From Metabacillus schmidteae (GTDB lineage: Bacteria; Bacillota; Bacilli; Bacillales; Bacillaceae), in assembly GCF_903166545.1 (NCBI RefSeq), contig NZ_CAESCH010000003.1:62001-126000 (forward strand): a stretch of 64,000 bases of DNA, in the 5' to 3' direction. Position numbers and translations under genes: made by a program. Position 1 is the first letter of the stretch. Every line of letters starts with the position of its first letter. The notes beneath the pieces are model-generated. The model did no database searches. It was not told the DNA's origin and saw only the letters and a list, made by a program, of their open reading frames with translations. Of the stretch, positions 36,540 to 45,726 are shown piece by piece.

Positions 36540-37676
36540 ATGGGAACAACAACAGCTCTGAAAACAATATCTGTTAAAGATTTAGCCCAGAAAGTCATTA
36601 ATCATGAAGACCTTTTCATCCTTGATACCCGTAATACCAGCGATTTTGACGATTGGAAAATAGAAGGGCGCAATATAGAGGTAATCAATTCTCCTTACGT
36701 TGAATTATTAGAAGGAGTCGATTCAATATTAGATAAACTACCAAAGAGCAAAGAAATTTATGTCATTTGTGCTAAAGGTGGTGCATCAGAATTTGTCGCC
36801 GAACAAATAATGGAACAGGGGTTTACAGATGTTTACTCAGTAGAAGGCGGAATGAAGGCTTGGAGTGAACACCTTGAGCCAATAAAGATTGGTGATTTGA
36901 AAAATGGAGGAAGCATCTTTCAATTTGTACGGATTGGAAAAGGCTGCCTTTCCTATTTAATTGAGTCTGACGGAAAAGGGGCAATAATTGATACTAACAG
37001 AATGTTGTCTCCATATGAAGAGATGATAAAGGAACATAATATTACGTTAACACACGTTTTAGATACTCATTTGCATGCTGACCATATTTCTGGTGGTAGA
37101 GAACTTGCTGAAAAACATGGTGCAACCTATTATTTACCACCAAAGGATGCTAAAGAAGTCACATTTAACTACTCACAAATTAATGACGGCGATGAATACA
37201 AGGTTGGACAGACAACCATAAAAGCCATTTACTCTCCTGGGCATACCATTGGTAGTACATCTTTTGTCGTTGATGATCAATATTTGTTAACAGGTGACAT
37301 TTTATTTATTGATTCCATTGGTCGCCCTGATCTAGCTGGTAAAGCTGAAGACTGGGTAGGAGATTTAAGAAATACCCTTTATCAACGTTACAAAGAGCTA
37401 GCTGATAATCTTCTAGTCTTACCTGCCCATTACATGGGAATTAACGAAATGAATGATGATGGAAGTATTTCAGAAAAACTTGGTGTACTTTATCAACAAA
37501 ATCATGGATTAAATATTAATGATGAAGCTGAATTCAGAAAAACGGTGACAGAAAATCTTCCGCCACAGCCGAATTCATACCAAGAAATTCGTGAGACAAA
37601 TATGGGTAAAATCAAACCAGAAGAAGAACAACAAAGGGAAATGGAAATTGGACCAAATCGCTGTGCAGTGAGATAG
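36540..37676 (+). CDS. Rhodanese-persulfide dioxygenase fusion (CstB-like)
   Basis: 378 residues. Residues ~8-115 are rhodanese ([19 protein letters not shown]; Cys in [11 protein letters not shown]). Residues ~120-370 are an MBL-fold dioxygenase with [20 protein letters not shown] and [16 protein letters not shown]. The C-terminus keeps a conserved Cys (GPNRCAVR) in both copies. Like CstB, it likely oxidises and transfers persulfide sulfur, but with rhodanese N-terminal. Paralogue at 44293. Confidence 0.92.
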   Translation: MGTTTALKTISVKDLAQKVINHEDLFILDTRNTSDFDDWKIEGRNIEVINSPYVELLEGVDSILDKLPKSKEIYVICAKGGASEFVAEQIMEQGFTDVYSVEGGMKAWSEHLEPIKIGDLKNGGSIFQFVRIGKGCLSYLIESDGKGAIIDTNRMLSPYEEMIKEHNITLTHVLDTHLHADHISGGRELAEKHGATYYLPPKDAKEVTFNYSQINDGDEYKVGQTTIKAIYSPGHTIGSTSFVVDDQYLLTGDILFIDSIGRPDLAGKAEDWVGDLRNTLYQRYKELADNLLVLPAHYMGINEMNDDGSISEKLGVLYQQNHGLNINDEAEFRKTVTENLPPQPNSYQEIRETNMGKIKPEEEQQREMEIGPNRCAVR

Positions 37677-37687
37677 GAGGAAAAGAG

Positions 37688-37915
37688 ATGGAAGCAACAA
37701 AAGTATTAGATGCAAAAGGGCTAGCTTGTCCAATGCCAATTGTAAAAACAAAAAAGGAAATGGATTCATTAAGTTCAGGAGAGATCCTTGAGATTCATGC
37801 AACAGATAAAGGGGCAAAAAATGACTTGACTGCATGGGCACAATCGGGTGGACACGAATTGCTAAAAGATGAAGAAGAAAATGGTGTTTATAAGTTCTGG
37901 TTAAAAAAAGGATAG
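37688..37915 (+). CDS. TusA-family sulfur carrier
   Basis: 75 residues with DAKGLACPMPIVKTKKEM near the start and the beta-strand IHATDKGAKNDLTAW. A stand-alone sulfur relay carrier. 11 nt after the dioxygenase gene. Paralogue at 45447. Confidence 0.92.
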   Translation: MEATKVLDAKGLACPMPIVKTKKEMDSLSSGEILEIHATDKGAKNDLTAWAQSGGHELLKDEEENGVYKFWLKKG

Positions 37916-37920
37916 AATTT

Positions 37921-37957
37921 AGGGGAAGGTACCTTTAAACGGTTACCCTCCCCCTTT
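37921..37957 (+). terminator. Attenuator-like hairpin before the exporter
   Basis: GGGGAAGGTACC pairs with GGTTACCCTCCCC. Module 2 has a hairpin at the same place (45681-45709), so reduced exporter expression relative to upstream genes may be conserved. Confidence 0.55.
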
Positions 37958-37975
37958 GATTGGAGGAAAAAGAAA

Positions 37976-38755
37976 GTGGATATTGGATTTATCGTGGTTA
38001 TATTCCTTATCGGTTTTATTGGATCCTTCATATCCGGAATGGTAGGAATTGGTGGATCGATTATTAAATATCCCATGCTTTTATACATTCCACCACTGTT
38101 TGGATTAGCTGCATTTAGTGCACATGAGGTATCTGGAATTAGCGCCGTACAAGTTTTTTTCGCCACAATAGGGGGAGTATGGGCTTATAGAAAAGGAGGG
38201 TACTTGAATAAAACGTTAATTATATACATGGGTGTTGCCATATTAATTGGTAGTTTTATTGGTGGATATGGCTCAAAGCTCATGACCGAAAGTGGAATTA
38301 ACATTGTATATGGAATTCTAGCTTTAATCGCCGTTGTGATGATGTTCTTACCTAAAAAAGGAATCGATGAGATCCCACATGATCAGGTGAAGTTTAATAA
38401 ATGGCTCGCAGCTGTTCTTGCATTAATTGTTGGGGTGGGTGCGGGAATTGTTGGTGCTGCTGGTGCGTTCATTTTAGTTCCTATCATGCTCGTAGTGCTG
38501 AAAATTCCAACTAGAATGACGATAGCGACCTCTTTAGCTATTACGTTTATCTCGTCTATTGGTGCAACTGTTGGGAAAATTACAACAGGTCAAGTCGAAT
38601 ATTATCCAGCGTTAATCATGGTTGTAGCAAGCCTAATCGCTTCGCCACTTGGTGCTAATTTTGGTAAAAAAATAAATACCAAAATCCTACAATGGATTTT
38701 GGCATTACTCATATTAGCTACTTCAATTAAAATTTGGTCTGATATTTTATTTTAA
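37976..38755 (+). CDS. TauE/SafE-family sulfite exporter
   Basis: 259 residues, about eight membrane segments and the TauE repeats [17 protein letters not shown] and [20 protein letters not shown]. It probably exports sulfite made by the dioxygenase. GTG 37976 after GGAGG. The stop overlaps the convergent small gene on the other strand. Confidence 0.9.
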   Translation: MDIGFIVVIFLIGFIGSFISGMVGIGGSIIKYPMLLYIPPLFGLAAFSAHEVSGISAVQVFFATIGGVWAYRKGGYLNKTLIIYMGVAILIGSFIGGYGSKLMTESGINIVYGILALIAVVMMFLPKKGIDEIPHDQVKFNKWLAAVLALIVGVGAGIVGAAGAFILVPIMLVVLKIPTRMTIATSLAITFISSIGATVGKITTGQVEYYPALIMVVASLIASPLGANFGKKINTKILQWILALLILATSIKIWSDILF

Positions 38756-38931
38756 GAGACCTTATTACTTTCAACGTATGTCTCAAGTGCAGGATGATAT
38801 TCCTTTTGAAAATGATTATCTGGACATGATTTGATTACAATTGAGAGTAATGAGTTCGTTTTATCGCTGACTAAATTTTTATTACAAGTAGGGCATTTTT
38901 CATTGAAAAAAGATTTGAAAAAACGTTTCAT
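38752..38931 (-). CDS. Small Cys-containing protein
   Basis: 59 residues, [20 protein letters not shown] at the start, with CPTC and a later Cys (IKSCPDN), suggesting half a zinc ribbon or a redox motif. ATG 38931 follows AGGAGG at 7 nt. Convergent with the TauE gene, their ends overlapping by 4 nt. Function unknown. Confidence 0.65.
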   Translation of the reverse strand: MKRFFKSFFNEKCPTCNKNLVSDKTNSLLSIVIKSCPDNHFQKEYHPALETYVESNKVS

Positions 38932-39042
38932 ATTAGGTTCCTCCTATACCCATTAATTCCTATTGTTATACTAGGTATTGTAGAAGATTTATTTAAAAAA
39001 CTCAATGGGTTTATATACCAATCAACGAGAGGATGGGAATGT

Positions 39043-39444
39043 ATGAGAGATCTATTTCCACCAACTACGACTAAAGTAAAGTTAAACACAGATGATAGAA
39101 TCAATAATGATATAGAACGAAAAACTGCACATAATATCAACAATTACTACGGGAAAACTGAAAAAGAAATAGATAAACGTATTAAAGAATTAAATTATGA
39201 ATGGGATACCGAAAGAGTTTTAGAACTTAACTTTGCATCAATTGTATTGATATCATCTTTACTTGGATTATTAAGCAATAAAAAATGGATGGCATTGTCA
39301 GGAATAACAAGTGTATTTATGATCCAACATTCTTTACAGGGGTGGTGTCCTCCATTACCACTGATAAGGAGACTTGGCGTTAGGACTGCAACAGAAATAT
39401 TTGAAGAGAAGGAAGCATTAAAGAAGATACTAAATAAAAGCTGA
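39043..39444 (+). CDS. DUF2892 (YgaP-like) membrane protein
   Basis: 133 residues: an acidic/basic N-terminal ~60 residues, two membrane segments (LELNFASIVLISSLLGLLS, then WMALSGITSVFMIQHSL) and the family signature GWCPPLPLIRRLGVRT. DUF2892 domains often sit beside or fused to rhodaneses. Function unknown. Confidence 0.85.
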   Translation: MRDLFPPTTTKVKLNTDDRINNDIERKTAHNINNYYGKTEKEIDKRIKELNYEWDTERVLELNFASIVLISSLLGLLSNKKWMALSGITSVFMIQHSLQGWCPPLPLIRRLGVRTATEIFEEKEALKKILNKS

Positions 39445-39462
39445 TATTGGGTTATTTTTTAT

Positions 39463-39495
39463 AGAACACTCGTGACTTTATGAGTGTTCTTTTAT
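39463..39495 (+). terminator. Terminator
   Basis: AGAACACTC/GAGTGTTCT stem, 10-nt loop, T tail. Confidence 0.85.
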
Positions 39496-39594
39496 TATGA
39501 AAACAGAATCAAAATCCTTCTTCATCACCTATTGTTTAAAAGTAATGGTTGAATGGACAAAATAATTAAATATGAACATATAGGAGGGAAATGG

Positions 39595-40098
39595 ATGAAT
39601 ATTATTAAAAACTCAAAACAAAAGTTTATTTTTGCGAATCGCAATTTATTTGGTGGCTTTTTATTTGGGCTTGGTCTTGTAGCTTTTATTGATGAAACGG
39701 TTTTTCATCAACTACTACACTGGCATCACTTCTATGATAAATCAACAACTGATATTGGACTAGTTTCGGATGGTCTGTTTCATGCTTTTAGTTGGTTTGC
39801 GACCATCTTTTCAGCTTTTATGTTTGCAGACCTTCGCCGCAGAAATGCTTTTTGGCTTGCAAGATGGTGGGGAGGAATATTGCTTGGGGCTGGAGGCTTT
39901 AATTTGTATGATGGTATCATCCAACACAAGTTCATGAGAATACATCAGATTCGTTACAATGTAGAAATACTTCCTTACGACTTAGTGTGGAATTTAGTTG
40001 CTGTAGCACTCATTATTGTTGGGGTGATTCTCGTATTTCGCACAAGAAAGCAATTATCCCAAGGGGAGGAAATTCTTAGTGGATCACAATCACATTGA
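39595..40098 (+). CDS. DUF2243 membrane protein
   Basis: 167 residues from ATG 39595. Four membrane segments with conserved His pairs (FIDETVFHQLLHWHHFYD) and GGFNLYDGIIQHKFMRIHQI, typical of DUF2243. It overlaps the next gene by 20 nt. DUF2243 is commonly encoded with CtaG-like proteins; a role in oxidase metal delivery is suspected but unproven. Confidence 0.88.
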   Translation: MNIIKNSKQKFIFANRNLFGGFLFGLGLVAFIDETVFHQLLHWHHFYDKSTTDIGLVSDGLFHAFSWFATIFSAFMFADLRRRNAFWLARWWGGILLGAGGFNLYDGIIQHKFMRIHQIRYNVEILPYDLVWNLVAVALIIVGVILVFRTRKQLSQGEEILSGSQSH

Positions 40099-40882
40099 TA
40101 GTTCCGGTTATAGTTATTTAGATTATTTCTTCATTTTGGTATTTGTGTTAATGATTATTCTTTATATAATGGGAGTTGTTTTATCCAATCGAAAGCATAA
40201 AAAATGGTCGCCATACCGAACGTTATCTTGGCTTTTAGGGGTTCTGTTTGTAGCACTTGCTGTAGTGGGACCGGTAGCTGAACAAGCCCATATGGATCTT
40301 AAAATACACATGCTAGGTCATTTATTTCTTGGGATGTTAGGACCTCTACTTATTGCGCTTTCTGCACCGATGACGCTTTTTTTAAGAACTCTGTCTGTGA
40401 AATTAGCACGACGGTTTACACAGATATTAAAAAGTTACCCGGTCCGCATTGTAAGTGATCCTTTTATCGCATCGCTTCTAAATATTGGAGGACTATGGGT
40501 ACTCTATACAACGGACTTATACGCACAAATGCACGGGAATTTATATCTTTATGTCTTTATACACGTTCATGTATTCATAGCAGGATACCTTTTTACAGTA
40601 TCCATGATCTATATTGATCCAGTTGCCCATAGAACAAGTTTCCTCTATCGTTCTATTGTTTTAATAATCGCCTCAGGCATCCACGGTATTCTATCAAAGT
40701 ATATTTATGCCCATCCCCCAAAGAGTGTACCAATTTCCCAAGCCGAGATGGGTGGAGTGCTAATGTATTATGGTGGAGATGTGATCGATATATTTCTAAT
40801 CTTCATTTTTTGTTATCAATGGTATATATCCACAAATAAAAGAAGGGTATCTGATACATCAAAATTATTCTTACAAAGTTAA
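40079..40882 (+). CDS. CtaG-family cytochrome c oxidase assembly protein
   Basis: 267 residues, about seven membrane segments, His-rich FIHVHVFIAGYLF and HMLGHLFLGMLGPLL typical of caa3_CtaG. Family members help mature the CuA/heme-copper centres of cytochrome oxidase. In a sulfide-rich setting an extra oxidase assembly factor could help keep respiration working; that link is inference. GTG 40079 follows GGGGAGG. Confidence 0.88.
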   Translation: MDHNHIDSSGYSYLDYFFILVFVLMIILYIMGVVLSNRKHKKWSPYRTLSWLLGVLFVALAVVGPVAEQAHMDLKIHMLGHLFLGMLGPLLIALSAPMTLFLRTLSVKLARRFTQILKSYPVRIVSDPFIASLLNIGGLWVLYTTDLYAQMHGNLYLYVFIHVHVFIAGYLFTVSMIYIDPVAHRTSFLYRSIVLIIASGIHGILSKYIYAHPPKSVPISQAEMGGVLMYYGGDVIDIFLIFIFCYQWYISTNKRRVSDTSKLFLQS

Positions 40883-40903
40883 AAAGAAATAAATTTAAAG
40901 GTA

Positions 40904-40932
40904 TTGACAATATACCCTAATGGGTATAATAT
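40904..40932 (+). promoter_or_regulatory. Promoter with embedded CstR operator
   Basis: TTGACA (40904-40909) and TAATAT (40927-40932, 17-nt spacer) enclose the perfect palindrome ATACCCTAATGGGTAT (40912-40927). A repressor there would block RNA polymerase. Precedes the rhodanese-cstR pair. Confidence 0.75.
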
Positions 40933-40978
40933 AAACGTTGTAAGACATTCCTTTTTTTATTAGTAAAGGAGACAGCAT

Positions 40979-41350
40979 ATGATAGTTGCTATAATAATGA
41001 GTGCCATTATTGTTGCTCTTTTTAAAAGACATTTTCCCGTTTTTAGGGTTGAAAATATAACTAATCACGTTGATATGGGAACATCAATAGTCGTAGATGT
41101 AAGAGATTATATTGAGTCTCATAACAGCCCAATAGAAAGAGCCATCAATGTTCCAGTGGCATACCTTAATAGGTTTTATTCAGAAATCCCAAAAAGTGAC
41201 TTGATTGTAGTGGCATCAAACCGCCTTGAAAGGAATCTAGCGATTCGTTTCTTACGCAAAAGAGATTTTAAGGTCGTTGGCTATTTAATTACAAATCAAA
41301 CACAAACAGTATTAAAGGAAAATCAATTAAATAAAGAAAGTTATTGTTAA
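40979..41350 (+). CDS. Membrane-anchored degenerate rhodanese
   Basis: 123 residues with an N-terminal membrane segment (IVAIIMSAIIVALFKR) and a rhodanese fold (SIVVDVRDYIESHNSPIERA). The active-site position reads VVASNRLERNL, with no Cys, so it cannot carry persulfide in the usual way. It ends with a Cys (ESYC). Operon leader gene of cstR; may act in regulation or scaffolding. Confidence 0.75.
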   Translation: MIVAIIMSAIIVALFKRHFPVFRVENITNHVDMGTSIVVDVRDYIESHNSPIERAINVPVAYLNRFYSEIPKSDLIVVASNRLERNLAIRFLRKRDFKVVGYLITNQTQTVLKENQLNKESYC

Positions 41351-41362
41351 GGGGGAAAACAG

Positions 41363-41626
41363 ATGGAATACAACGACCAAATGAAAAACAGAGTAAAGCG
41401 CATTGAAGGACAACTTAGAGGAATTTTGAGAATGATGGAAGAAAATAAAGACTGCAAAGATGTTATTACTCAGTTGTCTGCAGCAAGAACAGCGATTGAT
41501 CGGACGATTGGAGTTGTCGTCAGTTCAAATTTAGTGGAATGTGTTCGTAACGCCGAAGAAATTGGTGAGAAAAATACAGAAGAACTATTAAAAGAAGCTG
41601 TCAATCTGCTTGTAAGAAGTAGATAG
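41363..41626 (+). CDS. cstR: Persulfide-sensing repressor CstR
   Basis: 87 residues of the CsoR/RcnR family: RVKRIEGQLRGILRMMEENK, CKDVITQLSAARTAIDR, and NLVECVRNAEE. It has the two Cys of persulfide-sensing CstR (C31/C60 type; here ~32 and ~61) but no His between them as required for copper in CsoR. It should therefore respond to persulfides by forming polysulfide bridges. Operators of the ATACCC-n-GGGTAT type surround it. Confidence 0.9.
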   Translation: MEYNDQMKNRVKRIEGQLRGILRMMEENKDCKDVITQLSAARTAIDRTIGVVVSSNLVECVRNAEEIGEKNTEELLKEAVNLLVRSR

Positions 41627-41637
41627 AAATAAAGGGG

Positions 41638-41682
41638 TTGACACTCTCTTTTATTTTTAATAATATTATACCCATAGGGGTA
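41638..41682 (+). promoter_or_regulatory. Promoter and CstR operator upstream of the DsrE-like gene
   Basis: TTGACA (41638-41643), 17-nt spacer, TAATAT (41661-41666), then TATACCCATAGGGGTA (41667-41682) at the start point. Confidence 0.75.
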
Positions 41683-41713
41683 AAGGTAAAAGGAAAATTT
41701 TTTATACAGAAAA

Positions 41714-41729
41714 ATACCCTAATGGGTAA
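41714..41729. promoter_or_regulatory. Second CstR operator
   Basis: ATACCCTAATGGGTAA, 15 of 16 bases identical to the palindrome at 40912, 22 nt before the start of the DsrE-like gene. Confidence 0.7.
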
Positions 41730-41750
41730 ACAACAAGAGGAGGAACAAAC

Positions 41751-42230
41751 ATGACAGAAACAAAAAAAACAACAATCGTATTATTTAGTGGTGATTATGA
41801 TAAAGCAATGGCTGCTTATATTATTGCAAACGGGGCAGCTGCCTATGATCATGAAGTAACTATTTTCCACACATTTTGGGGATTAAATGCTCTACGTAAG
41901 GATGAAGATATTGAAGTGAAAAAAGGTTTCATGGAAAAGATGTTTGGCAAAATGATGCCAAGAGGTGCTGAAAAAATGGGTCTGTCAAAAATGCACTTTG
42001 CAGGTTTCGGTCCTAAAATGATTAAAGATGTAATGAAAAAGCATAATGCAATGCCACTTTCAGACTTAATTGAAATGGCAAAAGAACAAGATGTTAAGCT
42101 CGTTGCTTGTACGATGACAATGGATTTATTAGGACTTCAAAAAGAAGAACTTTTAGATAATATCGAGTATGCAGGTGTAGCTGCATATTTAGCTGATGCA
42201 GAAGATGGAAATGTAAACCTATTTATCTAA
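41751..42230 (+). CDS. DsrE2-family protein
   Basis: 159 residues: TTIVLFSGDYDKAMAAYIIA at the start, an insert (FMEKMFGKMMPRGAEKMG) typical of DsrE2 and conserved Cys in LVACTMTMDLLGL. Likely a sulfur carrier. First gene of sulfur module 2 (41751-48175), with two CstR operators upstream. Confidence 0.9.
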   Translation: MTETKKTTIVLFSGDYDKAMAAYIIANGAAAYDHEVTIFHTFWGLNALRKDEDIEVKKGFMEKMFGKMMPRGAEKMGLSKMHFAGFGPKMIKDVMKKHNAMPLSDLIEMAKEQDVKLVACTMTMDLLGLQKEELLDNIEYAGVAAYLADAEDGNVNLFI

Positions 42231-42274
42231 ACACGTTAGGGGGATTATCCCCTACATAAAAGGAGGGAGTAAGT

Positions 42275-42637
42275 TTGGAATATCTAAATTATTTAATCAT
42301 TGGACTCTTTCTGTTATTTATCATTAAACGAATCATCCCGGCTAAAGGTGTTAGACAGATTTCAACAACAGATTTAAAGAATGAATTAAAAGATAGGAAT
42401 AAACAATTTGTTGATGTACGTACTCCTGGGGAGTTTAAGGGAAGAAACATTAAAGGATTTAAAAATCTCCCACTCCAACAACTTGCGCAAAAAGCGGAGA
42501 AGGAACTATCAAAAGACAAAGAAGTAGTTGTTATTTGTCAAAGTGGAATGAGAAGTCAAAATGCTACTAAAATATTAAAAAAATTAGGATTTACGAACGT
42601 GACAAATGTAAAAGGTGGTATGAGTGCCTGGAGATAA
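42275..42637 (+). CDS. Membrane-anchored rhodanese
   Basis: 120 residues; an N-terminal membrane segment (YLIIGLFLLFIIKRIIPA) and a rhodanese domain with FVDVRTPGEFKGRN and active-site CQSGMRS. TTG start at 42275 after AAAGGAGGG. May receive sulfur at the membrane. Confidence 0.9.
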   Translation: MEYLNYLIIGLFLLFIIKRIIPAKGVRQISTTDLKNELKDRNKQFVDVRTPGEFKGRNIKGFKNLPLQQLAQKAEKELSKDKEVVVICQSGMRSQNATKILKKLGFTNVTNVKGGMSAWR

Positions 42638-42652
42638 AAAGGAGGAGAGAAA

Positions 42653-42949
42653 ATGAAACAACTAACAGCAAAAGAAGTGGAAACATCGTTAGTAGAAGGT
42701 CAACCATTAAACTTGATTGATGTTCGTGAAGTGGATGAAGTTGAAACTGGGAAAATCCCAGGAGCGATCCACATTCCACTAGGGTTATTAGAATTCCGTA
42801 TGCATGAATTAGATAAGTCTCAAGACTATATCATGGTTTGTCGTTCTGGTGCACGTAGTGGTCGCGCCTGTCAATTTCTTGAAAGTCATGGGTTTAAGGT
42901 AACCAACATGACAGGCGGAATGCTTGCGTGGGAAGGCGAAACAAAATAA
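42653..42949 (+). CDS. Rhodanese-like sulfurtransferase
   Basis: 98 residues with NLIDVREVDEVETGKIPGAI and active-site CRSGARS. Single-domain, cytosolic. Equivalent of 34956-35276 in module 1. Confidence 0.92.
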   Translation: MKQLTAKEVETSLVEGQPLNLIDVREVDEVETGKIPGAIHIPLGLLEFRMHELDKSQDYIMVCRSGARSGRACQFLESHGFKVTNMTGGMLAWEGETK

Positions 42950-42972
42950 GGTGATTTTTTTTAGAAGTCAAT

Positions 42973-42988
42973 ATACTCGTAAGGGTAA
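42973..42988. promoter_or_regulatory. Degenerate CstR operator
   Basis: ATACTCGTAAGGGTAA matches the operator pattern with two changes, 21 nt before the next gene. Confidence 0.4.
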
Positions 42989-43009
42989 TAAACAGGAGGT
43001 TTTTATATT

Positions 43010-43585
43010 ATGAATTCATTAAAAACAGATCTTTTATTAGATGCAAAGGGCCTAGCTTGCCCAATGCCTATCGTCAAAACAAAAAAGGCAATGAATGAGT
43101 TACAATCTGGTCAAGTCTTAGAGGTTCAAGCAACAGATAAAGGGTCAAAAGCTGACCTTGAAGCATGGGCAAAAAGCGCTGGACATCAGTATCTAGGCAC
43201 AATTGAACAAGGAGATGTGTTAAAGCATTACCTTAGAAAATCTTCCAATGATGGAACAATTGAAAGAAAACATCCTAACATCACAAGCAATGAAGAGTTG
43301 GAGAAAAAACTAGATGTTAACGAGAATATTGTTGTTCTCGATGTTAGAGAAGCAGCGGAGTACGCATTCAACCATATTCCAAACGCCATCTCTATTCCGT
43401 TAGGAGAGTTAGAGGATCGTCTTTCAGAGCTTAATACAGCTGATGAGATTTATGTGGTGTGTCGAACTGGAAACCGTAGTGATCTCGCAGCTCAAAAATT
43501 AGCTGAAAAAGGTTTTGCAAATGTGATTAATGTTGTGCCAGGGATGAGTGCTTGGTCAGGCAAAACCAATAGTTTAAATAAATAA
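43010..43585 (+). CDS. TusA-rhodanese fusion protein
   Basis: 191 residues; TusA part with DAKGLACPMPIVKTKKAM, rhodanese part VLDVREAAEYAFNHIPNAI with active-site CRTGNRS. Clear paralogue of 35297-35869. Confidence 0.92.
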   Translation: MNSLKTDLLLDAKGLACPMPIVKTKKAMNELQSGQVLEVQATDKGSKADLEAWAKSAGHQYLGTIEQGDVLKHYLRKSSNDGTIERKHPNITSNEELEKKLDVNENIVVLDVREAAEYAFNHIPNAISIPLGELEDRLSELNTADEIYVVCRTGNRSDLAAQKLAEKGFANVINVVPGMSAWSGKTNSLNK

Positions 43586-43601
43586 GGAGGGGAAATTTGA
43601 T

Positions 43602-43835
43602 ATGAGCACAGTAACGGTATACACAACCACACGCTGTCCGTATTGTGTTATGCTAAAGAACTTTTTGGCAGATCAAACTATACCTTTTAAAGAGGTAAAT
43701 GTTGAAGAAAACCCAGAGATTATGAACCAACTAGTCGCAAAGACCGGACAACTGGGTGTGCCTCAAACAGAGGTAAATGGCAAGTGGGTTGTTGGTTATG
43801 ATCCAAATAATATAATGCTAGCATTAAGAAACTAG
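43602..43835 (+). CDS. Glutaredoxin-family protein
   Basis: 77 residues with CPYC (YTTTRCPYCVMLKNFL) and TGQLGVPQTEV. Paralogue of 36287-36526; relative to module 1 the glutaredoxin and DsrE genes are swapped in order. Confidence 0.92.
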   Translation: MSTVTVYTTTRCPYCVMLKNFLADQTIPFKEVNVEENPEIMNQLVAKTGQLGVPQTEVNGKWVVGYDPNNIMLALRN

Positions 43836-43847
43836 GAGGAATTAAGA

Positions 43848-44240
43848 ATGAGTAAAGTAGCAATTATAGCAAGTAATGGTGGATTATTTGATGCATATAA
43901 AGTTTTTAATATCGCAACAGCTGCAGCAGCATCTGATCAGGAAGTTGCCATATTCTTTACATTTGAAGGATTAAACTTAATTCATAAAGAGGCATACACA
44001 CAACTACCAATGCCAGAGGGGAAAGAGCATTTTGCTGAAGGGTTTGCAAAAGCAAACGTACCAGCTATACCTGAGTTAGTGGCAATGGCACAAGAAATGG
44101 GTGTCAAATTCATTGGTTGCCAAATGACAATGGATGTGATGGGATTAGAAAAGGAAGCATTTGTGGATGGAATTGAAGTGGGTGGAGCTGTAACCTTTTT
44201 AGAATTTGCAAAAGATGCAGATGTAACTCTTACGTTTTAA
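43848..44240 (+). CDS. DsrE-family sulfur carrier
   Basis: 130 residues; AIIASNGGLFDAYKVFNIA and Cys in FIGCQMTMDVMGL. Paralogue of 35886-36275. Confidence 0.9.
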   Translation: MSKVAIIASNGGLFDAYKVFNIATAAAASDQEVAIFFTFEGLNLIHKEAYTQLPMPEGKEHFAEGFAKANVPAIPELVAMAQEMGVKFIGCQMTMDVMGLEKEAFVDGIEVGGAVTFLEFAKDADVTLTF

Positions 44241-44270
44241 TAAAAATTAATTATTTTTTTGAATTTAAAT

Positions 44271-44286
44271 ATACCATAGGGGGTAA
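44271..44286. promoter_or_regulatory. CstR-like operator overlapping a ribosome site
   Basis: ATACCATAGGGGGTAA; the GGGGGT half also serves as the Shine-Dalgarno of the next gene (ATG 44293), 7 nt away. Confidence 0.5.
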
Positions 44287-44292
44287 AATGAT

Positions 44293-45420
44293 ATGACTGT
44301 AAAGGCTATGACTTCAAAAGAAGTAACAAAAAAAGTATTTAATAAAGAACCATTATTTATTCTAGACGTTCGTAATGAAAGTGACTTTCAAGATTGGAAA
44401 ATTGAAGGAGAAAACTTCGACTATTATAATATTCCGTATTTCGAGTTACTGGATGGAGTGGAAGGAATCTTAGATAAAATCCCGGCTAATCAAGAAGTTT
44501 TAGTCGTTTGTGCAAAAGAAGGATCTTCATTAATGGTGGCAGAGATGTTATCAGAACAAGGATTAACGGCTTCTTACCTGCAAGGTGGGATGAAAGCGTG
44601 GAGTGAGTACTTAGAGCCTGTGAAGGTCGGGGACTTAAACGATGGAGGTGAAGTGTATCAGTTCGTTCGTATCGGTAAGGGCTGCCTATCTTACATGGTC
44701 GTCTCAAATGGGGAAGCAGCTATCATCGATGCAACTCGTATGACTGATATTTATCTTGATTTTGCAAAAGAAATTGGTGCAAAAATTACGCATGTATTTG
44801 ATACGCATCTTCATGCTGACCACATTTCTGGTGGAAGAGTCATTGCTGAGAGAACAGGTGCTACGTATTGGTTACCACCAAAGGATGCAACAGAAGTCAC
44901 ATTTGAGTATAAGCCTTTAGAAGATGGAAATGTGGTAACAATCGGAAATACTGCCATCGATATTCATGCCCTGTATTCTCCAGGTCACACAATTGGTTCT
45001 ACATCGTTTGTTGTGGATTCTCAGTTCTTATTATCAGGTGATATCCTATTCATCGATTCAATCGGCAGACCAGACTTAGCTGGGATGGCAGAAGACTGGG
45101 TAGCAGATTTAAGAGAAAGTTTGTACATCCGTTACAGAGAGCTTTCAGAAGAACTAGTTGTTCTACCAGCGCACTTTATGATCATTGATGAATTGAATGA
45201 CGATGGTAGTGTATCAGAAAAATTAGGGACACTATTTGCAAAAAATCATGGTCTAAACATCGAGGACGAAAATGAATTCAGAAAATTAGTAACAGAAAAC
45301 CTACCACCACAACCAAATGCGTATCAAGAAATTCGTGAAACTAACATGGGGAAAATTAACCCAGATGATGAAAAACAACGTGAAATGGAAATTGGACCAA
45401 ACCGTTGTGCGGTTCGATAA
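44293..45420 (+). CDS. Rhodanese-persulfide dioxygenase fusion (CstB-like)
   Basis: 375 residues, paralogue of 36540-37676 with the same order: rhodanese ([18 protein letters not shown]; Cys in [11 protein letters not shown]), then MBL dioxygenase ([36 protein letters not shown]). The C-terminal GPNRCAVR is conserved. Confidence 0.92.
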   Translation: MTVKAMTSKEVTKKVFNKEPLFILDVRNESDFQDWKIEGENFDYYNIPYFELLDGVEGILDKIPANQEVLVVCAKEGSSLMVAEMLSEQGLTASYLQGGMKAWSEYLEPVKVGDLNDGGEVYQFVRIGKGCLSYMVVSNGEAAIIDATRMTDIYLDFAKEIGAKITHVFDTHLHADHISGGRVIAERTGATYWLPPKDATEVTFEYKPLEDGNVVTIGNTAIDIHALYSPGHTIGSTSFVVDSQFLLSGDILFIDSIGRPDLAGMAEDWVADLRESLYIRYRELSEELVVLPAHFMIIDELNDDGSVSEKLGTLFAKNHGLNIEDENEFRKLVTENLPPQPNAYQEIRETNMGKINPDDEKQREMEIGPNRCAVR

Positions 45421-45446
45421 AAACTTATTTTAGGAGGAATAACGAA

Positions 45447-45674
45447 ATGGAAGCAACTAAAGTATTAGACGCAAAAGGATTAGCATGTCCAATGCCAATT
45501 GTAAAAACAAAAAAGGCAATCAATGAATTAGCATCAGGTGAAATTCTAGAAATTCATGCTACTGATAAAGGTGCTAAAAACGACCTAACAGCTTGGGCAA
45601 AATCTGGTGGTCATGAACTAATTAAGCATGAAGAAGAAAATGATGTATTTAAATTTTGGATTAAAAAAGGTTAA
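45447..45674 (+). CDS. TusA-family sulfur carrier
   Basis: 75 residues from ATG 45447 (after AGGAGG), near-identical to the module 1 protein at 37688, with CPMP carrier Cys. Confidence 0.92.
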   Translation: MEATKVLDAKGLACPMPIVKTKKAINELASGEILEIHATDKGAKNDLTAWAKSGGHELIKHEEENDVFKFWIKKG

Positions 45675-45680
45675 AAAATA

Positions 45681-45709
45681 AGGGGAGCCTATGTAGGGTT
45701 CCCTTTTTT
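45681..45709 (+). terminator. Attenuator-like hairpin before the exporter
   Basis: GGGGAGCC pairs with GGGTTCCC, T run; same position as 37921-37957 in module 1. Confidence 0.6.
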
Positions 45710-45726
45710 CAAAAGGAGGTAACACC

